A DNA stretch of 26,279 nt. Origin: Mytilinidion resinicola. Taxonomy: Eukaryota > Ascomycota > Dothideomycetes > Mytilinidiales > Mytilinidiaceae. Shown piece by piece: positions 9,551 to 20,997 of this stretch (position 1 is the stretch's first letter; each line of letters starts with the position of its first letter). The position numbers and the translations under genes are program-made. The stretch spans positions 1-26,279 of the forward strand of contig NW_022985449.1 of assembly GCF_010093595.1 (NCBI RefSeq), given 5' to 3'. The notes beneath the pieces are model-generated. The model saw nothing but the letters and a program-made list of their open reading frames with translations, searched no databases and was not told the DNA's origin.

Positions 9551-12500
9551 CCTAAACCTAACTCCTGGAAATAACAGATTTTTATCCCTATTTCTATATA
9601 ATAAGGCCCTACCTATATAAACGCTATAGCTCTAATTAATAGTAGAGCTATAGGTATAGGTTATATTTACAGGAATCTGGCGCGCGCATAGAACCTTTGC
9701 CTTAACCTGCTTTTTTACGTCTTATACCTAACTAGATTTAATAGAAAAATGCTTAAAAAAGAACAGATTATATACTCTGCGCGAGTAACCCTCCGCCACC
9801 TAAACTATATAGAATAGATCCGTTTCTATATACTAGAACTCGGCAAATATAAGCTATTACTAGGATAGCCCTGGCTGTATAAGCACCGTGTTGGATTTAA
9901 CTATAATAACTAATAACTGTTATTTTAATTGTCCTAATACTAGGCGTAATACCTGCGCAACTTCTAAACCTCTGCAATAAGAACTTATATAGAATAGCTT
10001 TCTAAAGCGCCTCTTATTAAGCAGTACCTAACACCTCTAACCTAATACTCTTGCTTATAGCAATTAAGCCTGTCTATATAATACTAATATAATTACTAGC
10101 TTCCTAAAATAGTACGCCAGATAAATATGCCCGACCCTAAACCTAAGCTAGAAACCGAACCCGAAACTAAATCTAATTCTAAATTTAAACCTAATACCTA
10201 GATAGATATCCGTATACTAAATACGGCGTCTATAACCTAATTAGCCCGATAACCCGATTATAAAATCTTTGCTATTACTATTGCCGATATTAATAAGGCC
10301 TTAGCTCCGAAAACCTAAACTAACCTAGCTATAAAAGTCCTAGTATAATATTACTATTTACTAAAAACCTTCTCCTAATAGGAAGCTAATAAGTTACCTA
10401 AACACCAAATGTATAATTATAAAATTATACTTAAAAATAGTAAACTGCACGGATTTAGCCTATTATACGGAATATTATAAAATAAATTAAAGGTGCTAAG
10501 GAAGTACCTCGACAATAACCTCGCGAAAGGATTTATCCGTGCCAGTTTATTACCTATCGCCTCTCCGGTTATCTTTATTAAAAAGCCCGGAGAAGGCCTA
10601 TAATTCTATATTAACTACCGCACGCTAAATACTATAACTATTAAGAACCGATACCTAATCCCCTTAATTTAGGAGACCCTAGTATAATTAAGCAAGGCGA
10701 AATACTATATAAAGCTCGATATTATTTCCGCATTTAATCGCTTATAAATCGCGAAAGGAAACGAATAGCTAACTGCTTTCCGGACGCGATACGGCCTGTT
10801 TAAATACCTAGTAATGCTATTTGGATTAGCTAACGCTTCTAGTATATTCTAATACTACGTAAACAACGTGCTCTGCCTGTACCTGGACGTATTCTATACT
10901 ATATATATTAATAATATTCTAATATACAGCGAAAACTTTAAAGACTACTAGTATTATATAAAGCTAGTCCTAGAAGTAATAGAAGCCGCCGGCCTATAAC
11001 TAGATATTAATAAGTGCGAATTCTATTAGAATAAGGTTACCTACCTAGGGTATATAATATTAACCGGCGGAATTAGCATAAACCCGAATAAGATTAAGGA
11101 TATTTATAACTAGGAAGTCCTCTATAACGTTAAGAATATATAAGCCTTTATTAGATTTGTAAACTTCTACTAATAATTTATCGACAATTTCTCTAGCCTG
11201 GCCGCTTCCCTAATTACACTTATAAAAAAGGACGTTCCGTTCCGGTTTAATAAGTCCTGCTGTGCGGTATTCGAACGACTTAAAACAGCGTTTACCACCG
11301 CCCTAATCCTCTATTATTTCAACCCTAAACTGCCGATTATTATTAAGGCTAATTTATCCGACTATATAAACACTAGAGTGCTCTTATAAATAGATAAATA
11401 AGGAATACTCCGACCTATAGCCTACTTCTTAAAATAATTAAGTTCTGCTAAATATAACTATAAAATCTATAATAAGGAACTCCTAGCAATTATCCAATGC
11501 TTTAAACAGTGGCGGCCTAAACTAAAAGGCGCAGTATTCCTAATTTAGGTTCTTAGCAACTATAAGAACCTGCAGTACTTTATAACTATAAAGCAGTTAA
11601 GCTACTAATAGGCTTATTAGTCCGAATACCTGTCCTAATTTAACTTTTTAATTACCTACCAACCTGGCAAGTATAGTAAGAAGCCTAACGCCTTAACGCG
11701 TTGTACGCAAGATACGCCTGCGCAAGAAGAAGCTCGAGCAGCCTAAAATTAGATACTGCTCCGTCCCGACCTATTTATATAGTTAAATCTAACAGAAACC
11801 AACTAAATAATTTAGGAGATTATTAAGGATAAATACCTAAATAATAAGTTTATCTAGGAAGTCCTGGAGATGTTACGCTCCGGAGTATACTGCTTTAAAA
11901 AGATTACCCTAAGCGAATATAAAGAGCGAAATAGCAAGCTCTACTTCCGCAACTAAATAGCAATTCCTAATAATAATAAACTGAAGATTAAACTGCTTTA
12001 TCACGTGCATAATTCCCCTGTTAGCGGCCACCCTAGATATAGAAAGACTCTAGAAATCCTCTAAAAAGAATACTACTAGCCGTATATATTTAAAATAATC
12101 CGCCGATTTATAGCATGCTGTTATACCTGTTGCTATATAAAGGCTTTAAGAAAAAAGTATAATAGCTTCCTAAAACCCCTGCCCGTCCCGCAGTATTACT
12201 GGCGAGATATTTCTATTAACTTTATTATTAAACTACCCGAATCCGAAGGCTATACTAATATTATAGTTATAGTAGACCGCCTAAGCAAGTACTAATATAT
12301 AATTCCCTGTAGAATAATCACGGCTAAGGCTACAGCCGACCTATTCTACCAATATATTTAGGTATATTACGGATTGCCTAATATATGCGTATCCGATTAA
12401 GGATCGCAGTTTATCTCCGCGTTTTAGGATAAACTCTGTAAGCAACTACGTATTAAAGCCTAATTATCGTCGGCCTTCTACCCGGAAACTAATAGCTAAA

Positions 12501-13420
12501 TAAAGAAGGCTAATTTAACGCTGGAATAAGTCCTCCGCGCCTATATAAACTATAAGCAAGATAACTAGGTTACCTGGCTGCCGTCCGCTTAGTTTAAGGC
12601 GAATAATACCCGATTTAAATTAATAATAGTAACACCGTTTATTACTATTTTAGGATAACACCTAAGAATAGGCTTTATACCGCTATTAGGAACTCTGCGC
12701 CCTGCCTATTAAGCACTGCAAGCACTTAAGGCTAATTAGATAGTTAATAAAATATCGGATATTAAGCAGTTTATCCGCGAAGAAATAACTTAGGCCTAAG
12801 CAATATAAGAAGAATACGCTAACCGAAAATATATAGGCGCACCGGCCTATAAAGTAGGTAATAAAGTCTAGTTAGATATACGGAATATCCGTATAAATCG
12901 ACCTGCTAAAAAGCTCGATTAGAAGAACCTAGGGAAGTTCCCAATTATATAGATTATCTCTCCGTACGCCTATTAACTAGGCCTACCTAAATCTATAAAG
13001 ATATATCCTGTCTTCTATATTTTATTACTCTGTCCTGCTGCTCCGTAAGCTAACTACCTGCCTAGCTAGGAGTTGCCCCTACCTAAACCTATTTAAGTTA
13101 AAAAAGAGACTAAATAGTATATCGACCGTATTAAAGGTATGCGCCTAAACCAGCGCCGAAAGTAATATAAGTACTTAGTTTAATAGACTAGATATAACAA
13201 CCTATCCTAGCAACCTGTTAACAACCTAAAGGATACTACTACTACAGCTAATTATTATTACTGCTACCCTAAAGCTTATAATCCTGCGTCCGATAAGCCC
13301 TATTCTACTAGACCCTAAAACCTTAATTAAGATTTAATTCACGGCCCTACTTCTAATAAATAGCCGTATATATTATAAATAGCGCCTTCTACTCGCTAAA
13401 AGACTTAGGTTTAGAAGGGG
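9551..13420 (+). pseudogene. pol: Gypsy pol polyprotein relic (PR-RT-RH-IN-chromodomain)
   Basis: Single plus-strand frame of about 1,290 codons. Protease: ALINSRA at 9629-9649, from Asp-Ser-Gly-Ala, with Asp now Asn at 9638-9640 and Gly now Arg. Reverse transcriptase: FYINYRTLN near 10604-10630 and YINNILIYS with the catalytic Asp-Asp now Asn-Asn at 10910-10915. RNase H: KANLSDY (first Asp to Asn at 11351-11353) and YNKELLAI. Integrase: an HHCC-type finger from 12002 (HVHNSPVSGH ... ACCYTCC), core Asp to Asn at 12218-12220, Asp kept at 12395-12397 in VSD.GSQF, and catalytic Glu read as Lys at 12503-12505 after YPETNS. The end at 13118-13260 reads YIDRIKGMRLNQRRK.YKYLV and .QPVNNL, a chromodomain. 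The start is uncertain, between 9495 and 9551. Confidence 0.9.
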
Positions 13421-13425
13421 GGTAC

Positions 13426-13835
13426 TATTATAGTATCGACCGCAACACCCTACCTACCGAAATTCTGCCGCAGATTGCTATAACTCTAGCAATCTGCACC
13501 GGCCTACTACTATTAGCCGGCCTCCTGCCCTGCCTACCCTGCTTTGCTTCCGTTTTACTTCCGCTTCCTATTCTATCCCGCTCCAGCTACCTACCGGCTG
13601 CCCTCTTTTCCTATTACCTAATCTAGTAAAAACCTCGTGTATATATATGCTACGCGCTGAAACAGTATAGAGGCTGTACGCTACGCGCTTAGCCACGCCC
13701 TTATATCTAGTGGCCTGTCTCCTATTTTCCTGTTCCTTATATAACGTTTTAATTCTCTATATAGTATTATATATAGCACCTAATTAACGCTCCTTTTTAA
13801 GTTCTTAACCTTTTGCGTGTAGCGCTATTATAATA
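13426..13835 (+). repeat. 3' LTR
   Basis: The same 410-bp unit as at 7866-8275, with the same termini. TTTAG follows at once as the duplicated target. Confidence 0.95.
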
Positions 13836-13840
13836 TTTAG

Positions 13841-14141
13841 CCCGGAAAAATTATACTAAGCCTACTAGCTCTAGTAGTTATAGTAGTACTATAATCGCTA
13901 CTATTATAGTAGTAGTTGTTATTTTATTTATAGCTACTATTCTATACTTTTAATATTAGCTAAGCTAATACTAAAAGCTAAGAACTAAGAATATAAATAA
14001 AGGTAGTTCTATTAGGTAGTATAGTTAACAAGCTTAAAGCTAAAAATAGACTTTTAATAGTTCTATCTATAATCTATTTATAGATCTATATATATATATA
14101 AAGCTTATTCCTTTTTTTAATATTATCTATTACGATTTATT
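13841..14141. other. AT-rich flank with no gene seen
   Basis: Short runs of TAGTAGT/ACTACTA and a TATATATA stretch near 14088-14100 are present. No coherent frame was found. It probably contains the former upstream region of the relic starting at 14142, now split from the DUF3723 side by the Gypsy insertion. Confidence 0.4.
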
Positions 14142-15575
14142 ATAGCAGCAAGTAATAAATATAATACGCTTTTCCTTTAGTCGGAAATTAGCACGCTAAG
14201 TCCTAAGCCCGAATTATCCTAGGGTTCTAATACGCTATAAAAACGGAAATTTATTTATAAGCGTAGTAATTCTACCTAGAAATTTCTAGTAAAAGCTTCT
14301 ATAAATCTAGAACTATTTCCGTAATTTACTTTTTTTACTCTATTAAAAGGCTTACTATAGGTAAAGTATTAAAAAGTGCTTAAAAAAGATTAAGAAGGCC
14401 CGTTTACTATCGCCTTTAGAAAGAACTTAATATTTCCGATTATAGTTATAAAAAGTTATTTTATAACAGATTCTTCTAAAGTTTAAAACGTTTTTAGAAC
14501 TCGATATCTAAATATTATTAATATATTAAATGCTTTCTATAAAGACAATACTATATATATTATCTATAAATATATAACTAGATTAATTACTAAGGTCCAG
14601 GCTACCCTATTAGGAAAGTTTAAGAAGTTTAAAATTGCTGCAATATATAAAGAGGTATAAGTATTAAGTATAATTATTATTATATACTTATATATTGCAG
14701 GTTATTAAGGGACTTTTATTTCTATATAATCTAGATATTATTTATAGGTTCTTTACTAGTAGTATAGTACTTCTAAATAAAAAAGGAAATATAAAGATTA
14801 GTAAGCTTTTACGTTTTATAATATATAAAATACTAAATAGAACTATAGCTAATATTGGAGAAAGTGTTTTAATATTAAGCCTAATTAGTAAAGGTATAGA
14901 TATTTAAGTATTAGGTCGCTTTATCCTATAATTAATAGAGCTAAGCTCTATTCTCTAGTAAACGTCGACTTTTAGCCTTAAATACCCTAAATATTAGTTT
15001 ATTACTTTAAAAGAGTTTCTATTATAAGTAAAATCTAAAGCATTAATTAGTTTAAAAAATATGCGTATTTTTCCCCCTTTTATTATTTAGGTTAGACTAA
15101 GGAAATAAGCATAATTTTCTATAAATATTACCGGGTCCAGCATACTTAAAACCTTATATTTTAGTGGCAGAATAAGCTATAAGGCTAAATTAGAAGATTT
15201 TTAATACGCTATTTTAATAATAGTATTAAGGCTATATAAGAGGGATATTATATATAAGGGGCGGAAGGATTATAAAGCAAGGTTTCTATAAAAAAAGAGT
15301 GTATAGCAGGGAGCTTATAGATAGAATTAACGATATTTGTATATTAAAAAACAAATTCTTAAGGAATTATAATACATAGCCTAGGGCTATATATACCCCG
15401 GCCTAAGCAAGTATATAACTTATAGAGGCCTTGCAGGCTATACGCCTGCACAGGTAGGCTGCATAAATTAGAAGAATATATCTATATTCTATCCGGTAAT
15501 ATCCGTCTATACGTGGCGCAATAACCCCTATACTATAATAGATAAAAGGTATATAAACTTTAAATAATTTTTTCT
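14142..15575 (+). pseudogene. Unrecognised two-exon gene relic
   Basis: Exon 1 starts at an ATA (former ATG) followed by AASNKYNTLF and holds one frame for 170 codons, with blocks such as KGLL.VKY.KVLKKD, GPFTIAFRKNLIFP, RYLNIINILNAFYKDN and LLGKFKKFKIAAIYKE. Exon 2 begins VIKGLLFLYNLDIIY and stays in its frame through ISKGIDI, SGRISYKAKLEDF, RKDYKARFL and YIYPGLSKYITYR to about 15575. Stops occur only at likely Gln/Trp codons. Charge distribution and the clean splice support a real former gene. I do not recognise the family: no catalytic or zinc motif stands out. The end is arbitrary because the frame remains readable further. A shorter open stretch at 14695-14907 is simply the least mutated part of exon 2. 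Confidence 0.5.
14655..14700 (+). other. 46-bp intron in the unrecognised relic
   Basis: It starts GTATAAGT and ends ATATTGCAG, good fungal donor and acceptor sites. Its length shifts the frame exactly as needed to join AAIYKE to VIKGLLF. Without it, two long frames overlap by nothing and stop at its borders. Confidence 0.65.
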
Positions 15576-15962
15576 CTATGCGCACGTCGATATTTCCTAT
15601 AATTTCGTATAGGTTATATACTAGGGCCACTCTAGAGCCCCTAGAACCCCTCCCACGGAAAAAATACGCACGTATTATTGCCTTTACGCCTAATATACTA
15701 AAAGCCTTCTTTTAAAATATAATAGAATTCCTTTCCTATAGCACTACTATTAAGCTTTTATTACTTCTAAAGCTTATAAAAGAGTATTACCCGAGCCTTA
15801 GAATTTTACTGCTGTATTAAAAAGTTATTATTAGCCTTATAGCTATAATCGCATCTAAATTTATATAAGGTCGCTACCTTAGTTAGTACTTTTAGCTATA
15901 ATATTTTGCTAATTCCGGCTAAAATAAATTAGCTCCGCAAGTCTTATATAATAATTATAGTA
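15576..15962. other. Gap before the transposon train
   Basis: The upstream plus frame can be read on through this stretch, but with no convincing pattern, so I assign nothing. It ends at the TA dinucleotide used by the pogo-like element at 15965. Confidence 0.35.
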
Positions 15963-15964
15963 TA

Positions 15965-17811
15965 ACGTAATCTATAAGTTAGTAGCCCGTATAAGCTAGT
16001 AGCCTACCTAACTTAACACGCAACGCGTTGTCTAACAACTACCCTAATAGCAGCACTATAATAATAAAAAGCTATTTTTTAAAAAGGCAGAGTTATTCTA
16101 GGCGTTTAAGCCTATAAAACCGGCTAAATTACATTCTTCTAAGGCGTTAAGAAACTATATAATATGCCCAGAAAAACGGTTACGCGTCGCGCCCGTGGTA
16201 TTCCTCTATAACGCGGTGCTATTTCTAAAAATCGCCGTTTTACACCTATATAAGAAAAGGTTCTTATATAGAGGATTTTATTAATAAACTAGCGTAGTAT
16301 ACCGCCCCGTATTGCTACTATACAGCAGATAGCCAGCATTTTAGCTAGCCAACGCGTTATATAGAATACCCCTCTTACTATTAGCTAGAACTAGGTGCGA
16401 AATTTTATTAGCCGCTATAATAACCTAAAATCTAAATTTAATCGCAAATACAACTATTAGCGTGCTAAATGCGAAAATCCTGTGCTTATCCGGGCCTAGT
16501 TTAAACGCGTGCAAGATATTAAAATATAATATAGAATTCTTAATAAAAACACCTGGAATTTTAATAAAACCGGCTGCTAAATAGGTGTTATTACAACTGC
16601 CCGGGTTATTACTAGAATAGACTGTGCCGGCCGGCCTAGAACTATACAGCCGGGCAATTAAGAATAGGTTATAATTATCGAATATATTAATATAATAGGG
16701 GTTGAAATTCCACTCCTAGTTATCTTTAAAGCAATAATATACTAAGCCGCTTAGTATAAGGTTATTCTAAAGAAATAGTTAATTGGTGTTAGTAAAAATA
16801 GCTGGATAATAAATAAAATTAGCCTTACCTGGCTAAAACTATTCTATAAGTATACAAAAAATCGCATAGTTAGCACGCATCGGATGCTTGTATTAGACGG
16901 CTATAATAGCTATATAAACCCTAAATTTAACTAATTCTACCTAGATTACAATATTATTATTATCTGCATGCCTATATATTTATTACATCTGCTGCAGCCC
17001 CTAGATATTAGCTGTTTCTCCGTGCTAAAGCGGTTCTATAAACGCCTAGTTAAACAGATTATAGGCTATAGTATTAACTATATTAATAAACACGAATTCC
17101 TACCTATATATAGGCAGGCTAGGCAGGAGGCACTATATATAGGCAATATACGGGCGGGATTTACAGCTACTAGCCTAGTTCTATACAACCCCGATTATAT
17201 ACTATTATTACTATATGCCGGATATTACACGCCGCTACCCCCTTTTCTACGGCTATAATTAAATAGATTCTAGACAGCTAAAACACCCTATAATATCGCC
17301 GAGCTATAAAAGCAGACAGCCCTACTAAAGCGCTATCGCTAGCAGCGTATATATAGCCTATAAAGTCTAGCAGAACAGGCCCTTAGCTAAATTATTAAAG
17401 CGTGCGAAATAGTAATATTAAACGCCGTGCTGCTTATAAGCGAAAATAAGAAGCTATATATAGAAAATTAGCGCTAGAAATAAAAAAAGGTAAGGAAGCG
17501 TATATATATAGCTAGAAAGGGTATTCTATTAGGTAAAAAAGCAGCCGATTGTATACAACTTATATAGAAAGGGGCAGTAGAAAAGGTAGCAGAGCTACCG
17601 GCTAAGCGGCTACAGCGAGCAAAACCTAGGTGCAGTATATGCGAATTAATAGAATATAATACACGTATATACTTTAGGCAGCAGGCAGCTAGCTAGTATA
17701 TAGCTATATTAAATATATTTATTTATAGTAGAGTAATTCGGAATATTTAGCCTTAGTAGCGTAGTTAGGTAGGCTACTAGCTTATACAGGCTACTAACTT
17801 ATAGATTATAT
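15965..17811 (+). mobile_element. Pogo/Fot1-like DNA transposon, copy A
   Basis: The element is 1,847 bp and flanked by TA at 15963-15964 and 17812-17813. Terminal inverted repeats of about 50 bp start ACGTAATCTATAAGTTAGTA on the left, with the complement ATCTATAAGTTAGTAGCC on the right, and continue through GTATAAGCTAGTAGCCTACC. The length is identical to copy C at 19151-20997, so no indels separate them. Confidence 0.92.
16164..17756 (+). pseudogene. Pogo-type DDE transposase relic (copy A)
   Basis: The frame is 1,593 bp (530 codons plus stop) from an ATG at 16164 reading MPRKTVTRRARGIPL. An N-terminal helix-turn-helix/CENP-B-like DNA-binding region runs to about residue 130. The DDE core reads WNFNKTGC (first Asp now Asn, 16563-16565), LVLDGYNSY (second Asp kept, 16896-16898), then MPIYLLHLLQPLDIS (third Asp kept, 17004-17006), followed by FSVLKRFYKRLVKQIIGY and IRAGFTATSLVLYNPD, characteristic of the pogo/Fot1 group. 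A C-terminal zinc knuckle at 17631-17672 reads CSICELIEYNTRIY, with its His and last Cys changed to Tyr. It acts, when intact, in the nucleus by cut-and-paste into TA. Internal stops at Gln/Trp sites inactivate it; the longest unbroken piece is 16968-17258. Confidence 0.9.
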
Positions 17812-17813
17812 TA

Positions 17814-18029
17814 ACGTATTTTATAAGTAAATAAACCACCCGGGTAAGTAGGCTACTTTACTAAGCTATAACGCCGAATACTATAAATTACTTAATAATA
17901 AACACCTATATTTAATATAGCTAGTTATAGTATTATTATTAAGGTTATAGTTATATTACGCGTTGTATTTTACAACTTTTAGTTAGGTAGCCTACTTACC
18001 TAGGTAGCCTACTTACTCGTAAAATACGT
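17814..18029. mobile_element. 216-bp MITE related to the pogo-like elements
   Basis: The block is bounded by TA on both sides (17812-17813 and 18030-18031). Its ends are inverted repeats: ACGTATTTTATAAGTAA on the left and ACGTATTTTACGAGTAAG on the complement of the right. These resemble the pogo termini next to it (ACGTAATCTATAAG in A/C, ACGTATTCTATAAG in B). The inner motif GTAGGCTAC occurs once on the left and, inverted, twice on the right. It carries no coding sequence, so it would have depended on a transposase in trans. Confidence 0.8.
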
Positions 18030-19150
18030 TAACGTATTCTATAAGCTAGTAGTACTAATAAGCAAATAGCACTACTTACTACTAAATCGCGTAAAGCACG
18101 CGACGTATAATATAACCACCGTAATAACTATATTATAATAATAAAAAGCCCTGTATTAAGAGGGCAGAATTTAGCTTACTATTAATACGCAAAAGTAAGG
18201 TTATATTAAATCCTTTCGGGCTGCTGTAGTAGTATACGATATACCTTAAAGAATAGCTATACAACACGCTAATAGTATACCAGCACAGCGCGGTTCTATT
18301 GCACTAAATCGCCACTTAACACCTATATAAAAAAAAAGCCTAAAGTAATAGATTCTATTATAGGATTAACGCAGTATACTACCGCGAATTAATACTATAT
18401 AGCAGATAGCTGTATTACTAGTTGCGCAGTATAAACCCGCTAAACTAATTAGCTAGTATTAGGTGCAGAACTTTATTAAGCGCTACTATAAGAACCTTTA
18501 ATACAAATTTAATCGTAAGTATAATTACAGCCGGGCTAAATATAAAAATCCTATACTTATTTAAAGCTGGTTTAAATATATATAAAATATAAAGGCACGA
18601 TATAGAATTCTAGATAATAATACCTGGAACTTTAATAAGACTGGCTGCTAAATAGGTGTTATTGCAATAGCAGTAAAGGTTATTACTAGAATAAATTATA
18701 CTGGCCGGCCTAGAATAGTATAACTAGGTAATTAAGAATAGGTTATAATTATTAAATATATTAATACGTTAGAGGGTAATATTCTACTGCTTATTATCTT
18801 CCAGGCCGTAATATACTAAGCTACTTAGTATAAGAATAATATTATTCTATATAATTAGTTAATCGGTGTTAGCAAAAATAGTTAAATAATAAATAAGATT
18901 AGCCTTATCTAGATAAAGCAATTCTATTAGTATATAAAGGATTATACTATTAGTATGCATCGGCTGCTAGTATTAAATAGCCACGGCAGCTATATTAACC
19001 CTGAATTTAATTAATTTTATATAAATTACAGCATTATTATTATATATATACTAGCGTATTTATTATATCTACTGCAGCTACTTAATATAGGCTGTTTTTT
19101 AGCGCTTAAGTAAGTATATAAACGCCTTATTAAACAACTAATAGGCTGTA

Positions 19151-20997
19151 ATATAATCTATAAGTTAGTGGCCCGCATAAGCTAGTGGCCCACCCAACTT
19201 AACACGCAACGCGTCGTCTAACAACCACCCTAATAGCAGCACTATAATAATAAAAAGCTATCTTTTAAGAAGGCAGAGTTATTCTAGGCGTTTAAGCCTA
19301 TAAGACCGGCTAAATTACATCCTTCTAAGGCGTTAAAAAACTATACGATGTGCCTAGAAAGACGGTTACGCGTCGCGCCCGTGGTATTCCTCTATAACGC
19401 GGTGCTATCTCCAAAAATCGCCGTCTTACACCTGTATAAGAAGAGGTTCTTATATAGAGGATTCTGTCGATAGACTAGTATAGTATACCGCCCCGTATTG
19501 CTACTATACGGCAGATAGCTAGTATTCTAGCTAGCCAACGCGTTGTATAGAATACCCCTTTTACTATCGGCTAGAACTAGGTGCGAAATTTTATTAGCCG
19601 CTATAATAACCTAAAATCCAAATTTAATCGCAAATACGACTATTAGCGTGCTAAATACGAAGATCCTATACTTATCCGGGCCTAGTTTAAACGCGTGCAA
19701 GATATTAAGATATAATATAGAATTCTTAATAAAGACACCTGGAATTTTAATAAGACCGGCTGCTAAATAGGTGTTATTGCAACTGCCCGGGTTATTACTA
19801 GAATAGACTGTGCCGGCCGGCCTAGGACTATACAGCCGGGCAATCGAGAATAGGTTATAATTATCGAATATATTAATGCAATAGGGGTTGAAATTCCACC
19901 CCTAGTTATCTTTAAAGCAATAATACACTAAGCCGCTTAGTATAAGGTTATTCTAAAGGAATAGTTAATCGGCGTTAGTAAGAATAGCTGGACAATAAAT
20001 AAAATTGGCCTTGCCTGGCTAAAACTATTCTATAAGTATATAAAAGATCGCACAGTTAGCACGCATCGGATACTTGTATTGGACGGCCACGATAGCTATA
20101 TAAACCCCGAATTCGACTAATTCTGCCTGGATTACAATATTATTATTGTCTGTATACCTGTATATTTATCGCATCTGCTATAGCCCCTAGATATTAGCTA
20201 TTTCTCCGTGCTAAAGCGGTTCTATAGACGCCTAGTTAAACAGATTATAGGCTACGGTGTTAACTATATTAATAAACACGAATTCCTACCTATATATAGG
20301 CAGGCTAGGCAGGAGGCACTATATACAGGCAATATACGGGCGGGATTTGCAGCTACTGGCCTAGTTCTATACAACCCCGATCGTGTGCTATTATTACTGC
20401 ATGCCGGATATTACACGCCGCTACTCCCCTCTCTACGGCTATAATTAAATAGATCCTAAACAGCCGAAACACCCTATAATATCGCCGAGCTATAAAAGCA
20501 GACAGCCCTGCTAAAGCGCTATCGCCAGCGGCGTATATATAGCCTATAAAGTCCAGCAGAACAGGCCCTTAGCTAAATTATTAAGGCGTGCGAAATAGTA
20601 ATATTAAACGCCGTGCTGCTTATAAGCGAAAATAAGAAGCTGCGCATAGAAAATCAGCGCCAGAAATAAAAGAAGGCAAGAAAGCGCACGTATATAGCTA
20701 GAAAGGATATTCTATTAGGTAAAGAAGCAGCCGATCGTGCACAACCTATATAGGAAGGGGCAGCAGAAAAGGTAGCAGAGCTACCGGCCGAGCGGCTATA
20801 GCGAGCAAAACCTAGGTGCAGTATATGCGAATTAACAGAATATAATACACGTACGTGCCCTAGGCGGCAGGTAGCTAGCTAGTATATAGCTATATTAAAT
20901 ATATTTGTTCGTGGTGGAGTAATTCGGAATATTTGGCCTTAGTAGCGTAGTTAGGTAGGCTACTAGCTTATGCGGGCCACTAATTTATAGATTACGT
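19151..20997 (+). mobile_element. Pogo/Fot1-like transposon copy C, inserted into copy B
   Basis: The 1,847-bp element is flanked by TA at 19149-19150 and 20998-20999. On the left, copy B sequence reads ...ATAGGCTGTA; on the right it resumes GTATTAACTATATT, matching the uninterrupted order ATAGGCTATAGTATTAACTA seen in copy A. Copy C retains many CA/TG sites that are TA in copy A (for example GGCCAC at 20085-20090 against GGCTAT), so it is the least RIP-mutated of the three. Confidence 0.95.
19350..20942 (+). pseudogene. Pogo-type DDE transposase relic (copy C)
   Basis: Aligned base for base with copy A: 1,593 bp, same frame and no indel. The codon aligned with the ATG of A is GTG at 19350; an ATG three bases earlier in another frame is an alternative ancestral start. 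The order is: DNA-binding region, FNRKYDYQRAKYEDP-like block, WNFNKTGC with first Asp now Asn at 19749-19751, LVLDGHDSYINPEFD with second Asp kept at 20082-20084, YLSHLL.PLDIS with third Asp kept, and GNIRAGFAATGLVLYNPD. The zinc knuckle at 20817-20858 reads CSICELTEYNTRTC, only its His changed. The frame ends IRNIWP then TAG at 20940-20942. The stretch 20208-20444 is its longest unbroken part. Confidence 0.9.

Larger units (their letters stand above)
7866..13835 (+). mobile_element. Complete Ty3/Gypsy chromovirus LTR retrotransposon, RIP-inactivated
   Basis: The element is 5,970 bp with two 410-bp LTRs. It is flanked by identical 5-bp target duplications TTTAG at 7861-7865 and 13836-13840. 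LTR ends are TATTATA...TATAATA, explained by TGTTATA...TATAACA before RIP. A polypurine tract GAAGGGGGGTAC at 13414-13425 directly precedes the 3' LTR. The internal order is gag with zinc knuckle, protease, reverse transcriptase, RNase H, integrase, chromodomain, which is the chromovirus order. Between the protease and the chromodomain no net indel has shifted the frame over 3.4 kb. It inserted between the DUF3723 relic and the unrecognised relic at 14142. Confidence 0.95.

Noticed and set aside
14637..14700. Long hairpin CTGCAATATATAA ... TTATATATTGCAG.
   Set aside because: It is imperfect, consists mainly of TA-rich sequence, and overlaps the intron whose acceptor TTGCAG explains one arm.
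14695..14907. 70-residue plus-strand open frame taken as a separate gene.
   Set aside because: Its ATG lies inside the predicted 46-bp intron; the reading frame after the intron is simply the start of exon 2.
15403..15630. 75-residue open frame on the minus strand.
   Set aside because: It opposes exon 2 of the unrecognised relic, resembles nothing known, and is short enough to arise by chance where antisense TAA/TAG are scarce.
19348..19500. Alternative frame from the ATG at 19348 in pogo copy C (MCLERRLRV).
   Set aside because: It does not match copy A protein or the pogo family; the frame starting at 19350 does.
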